A stretch of DNA of 64,000 nucleotides from Leishmania martiniquensis (taxonomy: Eukaryota > Euglenozoa > Kinetoplastea > Trypanosomatida > Trypanosomatidae): NCBI RefSeq assembly GCF_017916325.1, contig NC_090170.1:355001-419000 (forward strand), read 5' to 3'. The notes under the pieces were generated by a model, which was not told the DNA's origin, ran no database searches, and saw only the letters and a program-made list of their open reading frames with translations. The position numbers and the translations under genes are program-made. Of this stretch, positions 56,810-64,000 are shown in pieces; position 1 is the first letter of the stretch, and every line of letters starts with the position of its first letter.

Positions 56810-59800
56810 CGAAGTGGGTGTGGCGCAAGTCCCCCCGCAAAGGAGCAGCATAACGAAAAAAGGGGGCGAGCCATGCGGAAGCTCGCGCAAGAGCACGGTC
56901 GTCAAGATGGCTGCGTGAATGCGGCGGCCGAGTAGAGGCTGCTGGTGTCTACGCTGCGCATGGCCCTCTTCCCCCTCACAGCCGCCGTCCACCCACCCAT
57001 GGGTATCCCTCTGCGTCGCTTCGCCCTTTTTCCTTCGTTACCCTTTTCTTTTCGCTGGCAGGTATCGTCGCCCGGAGCACCGTCTCTACCCTTCCCCGCC
57101 TGCGAGTCAAAGAAGCTGCGTGTGCCTGTGTCTGTAGGTGTGTATTGTGGGTGCTGCGGTGGTTGTGCTTCTCTTTCGCTGCCTCTGTGCCTGTGCGTGT
57201 GTGTGCGCAGCCGTCTCCCTCGCCGTTTTTTTTTCTTCTTCGGTTTGTGTGTTGGTTTTTTTTGTGTGCTTCGGCGGCATAGCTGCTCGCGTCTCCCGTC
57301 ACAGCCACCCGCCCTCTCCTCGTAGGGTTGTGCGGACATGTGCGCTTGTGCGGGATGGAGGAGGAGTGGGCTGCAGAGGGACAGGAATGTGCGCCGCTGG
57401 CAGGCGTGGAGACGACAGCGGAGCATCTCCACAAAAAGTGGAAACAAGAGGGGACGAGTCTCATGCCCTGCCTCAGTCACTCGCCCTTACCCCTCCCCCT
57501 CTCACCCTCACCCTCCGAAGTATGGGCAAACGAGAAGCGGGAAAAAAAGGATGCGTGGCGTGACAAGCACATGGCGTTGTTTGGAAAAAAGGCGAGGTCT
57601 AGCGACGAGTCCGTGTTCAACTGTGCGCTGGTCACGCGTGGCCAACGAGCAACAACACACACGTGCACGCATGTGCGCACCCCGCCCCCTTCAACGACAT
57701 CTCTTTATCCCCCTCCTCCCTTCCCCACCCCACCCGGGGCTCGACCGTGCCGAGTGTGCTCTCTTACTATGCCCCCTCCCCGCTCGCGCAACATGGATGC
57801 TAAGCTGATGTGAAAGGCTGTGCTTGTTGCGGTAAGTGTTGCAGGTACTTCTTTGTGTGCGCTTCCCATCTCCCTCCCTTCCTCCCTTTCGCTCTCTCGT
57901 TTGCTTGCTGTTAGTGGTGGTGGCGGTGCCCTTCTCTACTATATCCACCTCCCTCCATGTCCTTTAGCTTTTCGCTTGCGGCATTTCATGCATGCACGTT
58001 GGCCCGGGTGTTGGCGTCTCTGAGCCTCTGTGTGGTGCGTGTCTGTCTTGTTTAAATGCCGGTACTATGGTTGTGCCTTCACCCACCCCCTCCCCAGCCA
58101 CCACCATCACCATCATCCTCGTCTCCTCTCCATGTGCCGAATCTTTCTCTCCGAGCGCTCTCTCTCTCTTTGTGTGTCCCCATCGACCCACCACCACCAC
58201 CACGCTCTCCACCCCTAAGCATGCCTCGTTGCAATCTGGAGGGAAAGAGTGGAGAGGCGCGCGCGCAGGCGAGTGACTGGCCGACGGTGCTTCTCTTCCT
58301 TCTCTTTGGCAATCTCTGCAAGTCGTTGTTCTGTTGGCGGTGTGCTTTTTATTGTGTTCGTGCTCGCACCCCTCTTCCCTCTTCCCGTTCCTGACCACCT
58401 CTCTGGCCATTTCCCCTTTGGCTGCCTCAGTCCATCCCCCCTCTCCCCCTCCATTTCCTCCTCCCTCTCTCCCGTTCTTGGTGTGTGCGTGTGTGCGTTC
58501 TTTTTCGCCCGAGGTGTCCATCTTTCCCCCCCTCCCCCTCCTATATGCGTATGCATGTGTGTGTGTACGCTCTGTGGCTTGGGAGGCTTTCTGTGCTGAA
58601 CCCTTCTCTTTCGCCTGTTATTATTGTTGCTGTCCTCTCTCTCTATCGGGTCTGCGGCTGTGTGTCTGCATGGAGGCTGCGCGATCTTTTTTTTTCCAGG
58701 CGACTGGGACGACGAATGGGGGGAGGGAGGGGAGAAAAGGGGGAAAGCGGGGGAAAGCGGGGCAGACGCGTGTAAGGGGGTTGTCATCGTCACCGCTGGC
58801 GTTTGTACTCGGACTCCTTTGAGACGCTGTGAGTCTGCGCGGGTGCCCTTGCACATCGCCGATGTCTCTTCTTGTCGATGATGATGATGGGTGTGTGCCT
58901 TTTCGGCAGTGAATGGATCTCTTCTCACTCCTGTCCCCCTCCTCTCTCTCCCCCTCGCTTCCTCCCCTTCAATGCGCTTGTGCATGCGAAGAGCCTTCGA
59001 CACAGACGGAAGCGTGCGCACCAATCAGCTGCTGCTCCCTCCCCCTTAGTTGCAGTGCTTCTTCTTATCCGAACGTGGACCTAGCAGGCTCAGTAGCGAA
59101 GAGGACACGCCGGTCGTGTTGGGGTGTGTATCTGTGTATGTATATGTGTCAGGGCATCTTCCCAGTGTCCCTCCTCCTCTTTCGGTTCAGTCGGCGTTTT
59201 CGTACCTCTACCGCTGTTTTCTTGGTCGGTAGGAAGTTGGAGAAATGAGGGCTCGTAAGTGAGAGGTAGAGAGGTGCGAGGATGAATGAGGTAAACAGGG
59301 GGTAAGGGATGAATGCACGAACGTGCGAGTCCACAAGACAAGGCGCACGTGAGTAGTGAAAGCAAGGGGGAGCGATAGACGAAGCTGTGGAGGAAGGAAA
59401 GACGCAAAAGGGCGTACGGCAGTGCTCTCGATTTCTCGTTATGTTATGTTTCGTTTTTTTCTTGGCGGTGCTCTCGTGTGTTTAAGCGTGCGTGTCTGCC
59501 TGTGTGTCTTGCCTGGCTCTTCTATTATCTCTCCTCTCCTCAGTGGTAGGTATGTGTGTGTGTGTGTGTGTTTCCGCGTTGTCTTCCATCTTTTATCGCG
59601 CAGTTGTTGTTGTTTTCTGTTTGTCCCCCCTCTGATTTTCATCTTCCACACACACAACACACACACCTATCACAGACACCTTCTCTCCCACACTCTCCCC
59701 CCTCTGCCCCCCCACTCATCCTCCTCCCTCTCAGAAAGAAAAGAACCATAGAAAATGTGATGGATATCCAACAGGTGAAGGAAGACGGAAGAAGCGAAAA

Positions 59801-60118
59801 GAGGAAGGAAAGAGACTGCGTGCGCGCGTGCATCAACGGCTCATCATCCCCTTTTGTCTTTTTTTTGTTAGTGTTTCCTCCTCGTTTTTGTCTTTGTTCG
59901 TTTCTTTTTTGTTGTTTGTTCTCTTCTGTTTGTTCCGGGCTCCTTTCATTCTTTCCATCTTCTACGCTGGCTCGCCGACCGTTGATCTCCCCACGTCTTC
60001 TAAAGCAATCCATGCGAAATCGGGTGGAAACGGCGTGTCGCCCTCCCTTAGCCCTCATCCTCTCCATTGCCCCTGACGAGGCGGAGATGCGAGAACTAGA
60101 GAGGGAGGAGCGGTGACA

Positions 60119-60540
60119 TCAATCCGCCCAAAGTAGTCGCCTCCCCCCCTGCGTCTGGAGACGGCATCGCTCACTGTCACCTCGCCAGCCTGACTCCCGC
60201 TCCTGCCATGCTGCATCCAATACGGCAACCCTGATGGAAGCGGACGACGCGCAGGGCAACAAAACCTGGCTCGACCGCCTCGGCAGCTGGTTGCATTGTG
60301 CTTGGGAGGTGGGCGGTATGTCGGTCCCTCTCAAGGACGAATGAGGGTCCCTCTCGCGGCCCCCTTCCACCCTCGAATGCGGTGCTAGGTGGCCACGTAG
60401 GCGTATTCGCATAGACGCGGGTGTAAACACACCTGATGAAATTCCTCTCACCTCCTCCTTCTGGCTACATCTCCTTTGCGGTCACCCGTTTCCTCACCTA
60501 AACGCGGGCACGTGGTCGTCATCCGCAACTCGCCGCCGCC
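60119..60540. other. Compositionally distinct island, possible degenerate repeat
   Basis: Balanced, GC-rich, non-repetitive sequence about 420 bp long set in simple pyrimidine-rich surroundings. Short open stretches exist in both directions (for example MEADDAQGNKTWLDRLGSWL on the plus strand) but stops occur within about 40 codons. It resembles a decayed gene fragment or a reverse-oriented retroposon of another SIDER class. I could not align it with the SIDER copies here. Confidence 0.4.
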
Positions 60541-62420
60541 GCCCTCCTCCTGTGGCTCTCTCTCTCCCCATTCTCCACCCACATGATGAAAATCAGAGGC
60601 ACTACATCCACTTCAGTCTTCCTCTTGCGCCTTCTCTCCATTCTGCACGCACACGCCCACATACCCCTCACAAAAGAAAAAAATCCTCTCTCCCTCGCTC
60701 GCTCAAGGATTCTCGCAAGCGTCGCTTCTTCACTCCAGATTGAAGTGCAAGACAACTCGTGTAGTTGTGTGTATCCCTCTTCTCCCTCCTTTATTGTTAG
60801 CTTCCTCCCCCCTCCCCCTCCTCGCCCTTCTCCGCCTCCTCACCACCTCTCCCACACACACACACACGTTTGAGAAGCTCTTTTTTCTCCGTTTTTTTTT
60901 GTGTGTGCTTGTGCGTCAATCTGTTAGAGACGGAGGGAGGGCTGTCTCGACAACACACGGCGGAGAAACGGAAAGAAAGAGAGAGGGAGAAGCGGCGCTC
61001 TTTCGAGTCGCACGCTCTTCACAGCCTTTTTCCCCTCGCAGACCCCCGCACAAAGGCGCTGGGCTGCTCAAGCGACAGAATACGAACGAAGAATAAAAAA
61101 AACTCCACTTGGACAAAAAAGGGGGCACTTTCTTTTCGCTTTGTGTATGTGTTTGCCCTTCCAGTTGTATTCTCTCAGCTTTCTCTTCGCCCGCACGCCT
61201 CCTTTCTGTTTTGTTTTTCGTCTTTTTTTGTTACTTTTTTTTTGTTTCGTCTGGACGGCTGCGGTGCTCTCGTCTCCACTCTTTTTTCTCTCTTTTCCTC
61301 CTCTTGTGTTTTGTTTTCTTTCGCTCGCTCCGCTTTCATTTCCTGAACTGTTGTTGTGCAGCAACTCTTTACCAAATAAAACACGCCGTACGCACGTATC
61401 ACGTCGCCGACATCTATACAATTTCTGTTTTCCTGTTTTTTTTTAGTGTCGCAGCGCTCGTCTCGTGTGTGAGTGACTCTCTGTCCTTCACAAGTGTTCC
61501 TCCCCTCTCTAAATACAATCGTCCCACCACCACCACACGCATCTACGCAACACTCCTTACCCCACCGCTCCGCACTCCCCCCTTCTATTTCTGTCGTACT
61601 TTGTTTTTGTTTCGTCTGCTTCCTTCCGGACAGATCACAGAAAGGCGAGGAACAACGACAAAGAAGAGGCGAAGCTGAGAAGGCCGACCGGCGAGCACAG
61701 GCGTACGAGCGCCGTATACCATCACGCTTCTCACACTTTGAATACACGAAGAGAAAGAAGAACAGTACGCACTGATAGCGAGATCGCGAGGAAAGGGTAA
61801 AGGTAAAAAAAAAGATAGCAGACAAAACAGCGAAGTAGCAAGCGGGCTATTTTTTTTGCCAAAGAAAAGGCCGTTCTCCTCTCTTGTATCTGCCTTCTCC
61901 ACTCTGCTCTGCTTCTGGCCCCTTCTCAACCCGAACTTCTGTCTCCTGTTTCACGAACACCGCCACCCACCCCTTCCGCTATTTCTCCAAGCGCTCACTC
62001 CGTCGACTTCGACATAATAATATCACCCCTCTCTTTCTTTTCGGTTTTTTTTCATTTGTTGTCTCTGTGTGTGTGTGTTTCTTTCTCCCAGTGTGCATTT
62101 TATTTTTTCCGTCCCTTTTTTGTCTCCGTGCGTTCGTGCGTGCCTGTGTGTGTGTGTGTGTGTGTGCATGCGTGAGGGAAAGTCTTTTTTTGATTACAGG
62201 GAAATTAAAAAAAAAAGAAGCAAAGGTGTCTGAGGAGTGTTTTCTTTCTCTCTCTCCCACTTTCCTGTCCTTTTGTTTTACATCTCCTCCTTGGGCGCAA
62301 GTGCGAACCCATAGATCCACTCATTTCTCCCAAATTCCTTTCTTCTTTCTTCTGCCTCTCGGAACGCGCGTACGCCATCATTGAGGCTTGCACGGGTCAC
62401 GCAGAGCGTTGAAGCAAGCA

Positions 62421-62450
62421 AATATATATATATATATAGTGTGTGTGTGT
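62421..62450. repeat. (AT)n(GT)n microsatellite
   Basis: About nine AT units running directly into GT units. Confidence 0.9.
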
Positions 62451-62944
62451 AACGTAAAGTGTATTCTAAGAAAAAAAAGAGGAAACCTCTGGGCAATCCT
62501 CTAAGCAAGTGGGAGAAGCATCACCATACCACTGCGAAGGAAACCAGCGACAGTGTTCATTGTTATTTTTTTGTCCTCCTCCTCGCACCCTCACACCCGC
62601 CCGCGTGACAGGTAGACGTGGTCGTCGTCTCTTCCCTGGATCCCCCTCACACGCACACATATACGCACACTCCCCTTTTTTTTGCTCACGTTGTGTCGAA
62701 TTCTTTTTTGCTCTTTTTTTCTGTTTTTTGGGGGGAGGGCTTCATTGCCCATCTTGCGTGCCCCTCTCCCTCCTTCTTCCTTACAGGAAGGCCGAGAAGA
62801 GAAGGCGAATACGGCCGTGTGAAACGCACACACGTTGGTGGAGGGGCACACTCCGGAGAGGAAACTTGGATTTCTCCGTGTACCTGTCACGGTGGTCATA
62901 AATCTAATAAGGGGAAAGTCGCAGATACGAACGTCATCGCCGCG

Positions 62945-62955
62945 CCCCCCCCCCC
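62945..62955. repeat. Poly-C run (C11)
   Basis: Eleven consecutive C residues in the gene-free region. Confidence 0.85.
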
Positions 62956-64000
62956 ACAACGGCAAAAACGGTGCCGGAAACATTAAGAGAAAAGGCATTC
63001 ATCAGAATACGTAAACCGCAAAGGCTTAGGCAGCTCATTTCATCGACGCCAGCGCAAGAAGACTCACCAAAGGCACCTTTTCAAGCAAGCACGCGTAAAG
63101 CAGGAAAAAACTCCTGATTGGCCTGTCGTACCTCAATATTTCGTCTACGCGTCCTTCCTTCGTGTTTTCCTCGCCACCTTTTCTCAACCTCCCTTGCTGC
63201 CTCTAGAGATCACTCGAGCGAGTGTGTGTGTGTGTATCCTCTCGCTCTTTTCGGAAGCTCTCCCCCTCTCACTTCCTTCCCTCTTCCCTCCCCCGCGTTC
63301 GCCTCTCCCTCTCGTTTGTTAGGAGAAGCCCACTTCTCCTTTTTACCCGTTAATCGATATCATTGACTCCCCCGCCCCTCCGTCCTCCTCCTCCTCACAT
63401 CCCTTCACAATCGCTCTGCTTTTTCTCCACGTCCCCCTCCCTCTCTTTTTTAAATAGTGCATCGTCGCCTCTGTCTGTAGGTGTGTACATATTTGCTCGC
63501 TCTCCTCTGTCGCTTCTAACGCTCTTTGGGTATATAAAGAAACGAAAGTGCCTCTCTTACTGCGTGCCAGCCTGACTTTGCTTTTTTTCACGTCTTTCTG
63601 TCTCTCTATCTTGATTCCTCTGTTCCTCTTTGCTTCGTTCATTCACTTACTTCACGTCAGCCTCTCCCTCTCTCTTTTTTCTTTTTCCTCCCTCTGTGTT
63701 GTTGGGCGTGTGTAGCCGTGGTGGTGGTAATCCTTCTACGGAACCCCCCTCCTCCCCTCTCTCGCCTCTTCTAGCTTCTCGTTCGTCCTTTCCTCCTCCT
63801 CCCTCTCCCTCTCTACGCACGCTCTTGTGTATTTCGTGTCTACCTGTGAGTGTGAGCGTATTTTGCCTGCGGCGGCGCATCCCCGGAAACCCCCACAAAA
63901 CAAAAACGCACCGAGTCTGTGAAGCGTTGCGTTACAATCAGACTTACACACACACACACACTGACCCCTTCTGCCTCACTTTGCGTTTCCAATACGGCTT

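Larger units (their letters stand above)
56810..64000. other. Gene-free region, CK1.2 3'UTR and downstream, over 7 kb
   Basis: No ORF here has coding character. Frames in all six readings translate to runs of Ser, Pro, Leu, Cys/Val from CT and GT repeats, or Lys/Arg/Glu on the other strand. The plus strand is pyrimidine-rich almost throughout, which implies leaders of plus-strand genes rather than a change of strand. The next gene probably starts beyond the window; 63100-63900 looks like its leader. One distinct island (60119-60540) is listed separately. Confidence 0.6.

Noticed and set aside
58215..59024. 269-codon minus-strand frame
   Set aside because: Lys/Arg/His-rich complement of pyrimidine-rich DNA with CA repeats; composition alone explains it.
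54855..64000. Convergent strand-switch or transcription end
   Set aside because: The plus strand remains pyrimidine-rich to the window end and no minus-strand gene is visible, so no strand switch can be supported.
1..64000. tRNA, rRNA, CRISPR arrays, bacterial-type promoters or operons
   Set aside because: No cloverleaf-like or array-like pattern was seen, and the genome organisation is trypanosomatid.

Overview
This window is nuclear DNA of a trypanosomatid of the Leishmania lineage. The evidence is that the coding regions are long, intron-free and all on the plus strand. They are separated by 0.4 to 7 kb of pyrimidine-rich, microsatellite-rich sequence. Most starts are preceded by a polypyrimidine tract and an AG, which is the layout of trans-spliced polycistronic units. 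Degenerate SIDER-type retroposons lie between the genes. Two adjacent casein kinase 1 genes (CK1.1 and CK1.2) are a known Leishmania arrangement, on chromosome 35 or its equivalent. The exact species cannot be fixed from the sequence alone.

Layout, left to right. 1-141 is the last 46 codons of a membrane protein. 1185-2977 is a multi-pass protein of the GPC1/DUF2838 glycerophosphocholine acyltransferase family, with an apparent frameshift in a G8 run. 3578-4828 is a TAN1/THUMPD1-type tRNA acetylation cofactor. A very GC-rich island (about 4858-5155) then leads into a conspicuously AT-richer block, about 5160-11260. That block holds a Tel2/TELO2-like protein, a basic hypothetical protein and a twin-CX9C protein. 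12573-13283 is a coiled-coil protein, followed by a SIDER copy, a 1970-residue F-box protein, a 1291-residue protein I do not recognise, two small mitochondrial-looking proteins with C-terminal membrane spans, a PSP1-domain protein with a glycine-rich tail, and an 806-residue protein with a degenerate cupin/JmjC-like motif.

From 39.8 kb the region becomes dynamic. Two aldose 1-epimerase paralogues share a 366-bp stretch of perfect identity inside otherwise diverged genes, and the first has lost the catalytic glutamate. A third epimerase copy nearby is a pseudogene. Two almost identical SIDER copies (43643-44197 and 54301-54854) lie in opposite orientation about 10.1 kb apart. They bracket the epimerase pseudogene, a UBX-domain gene and CK1.1; CK1.2 lies just outside. 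In Leishmania, repeats of this kind are known substrates for gene amplification.

The last 7.2 kb, after CK1.2, holds no gene I can support. It is 3'UTR and intergenic sequence of simple pyrimidine-rich composition, apart from one compositionally distinct island at about 60119-60540.

I found no tRNA, rRNA, CRISPR array or DNA transposon. The most interesting signals are the near-identical inverted SIDER pair around CK1.1, and the epimerase cluster, which shows gene conversion, a lost catalytic residue and a decaying third copy.
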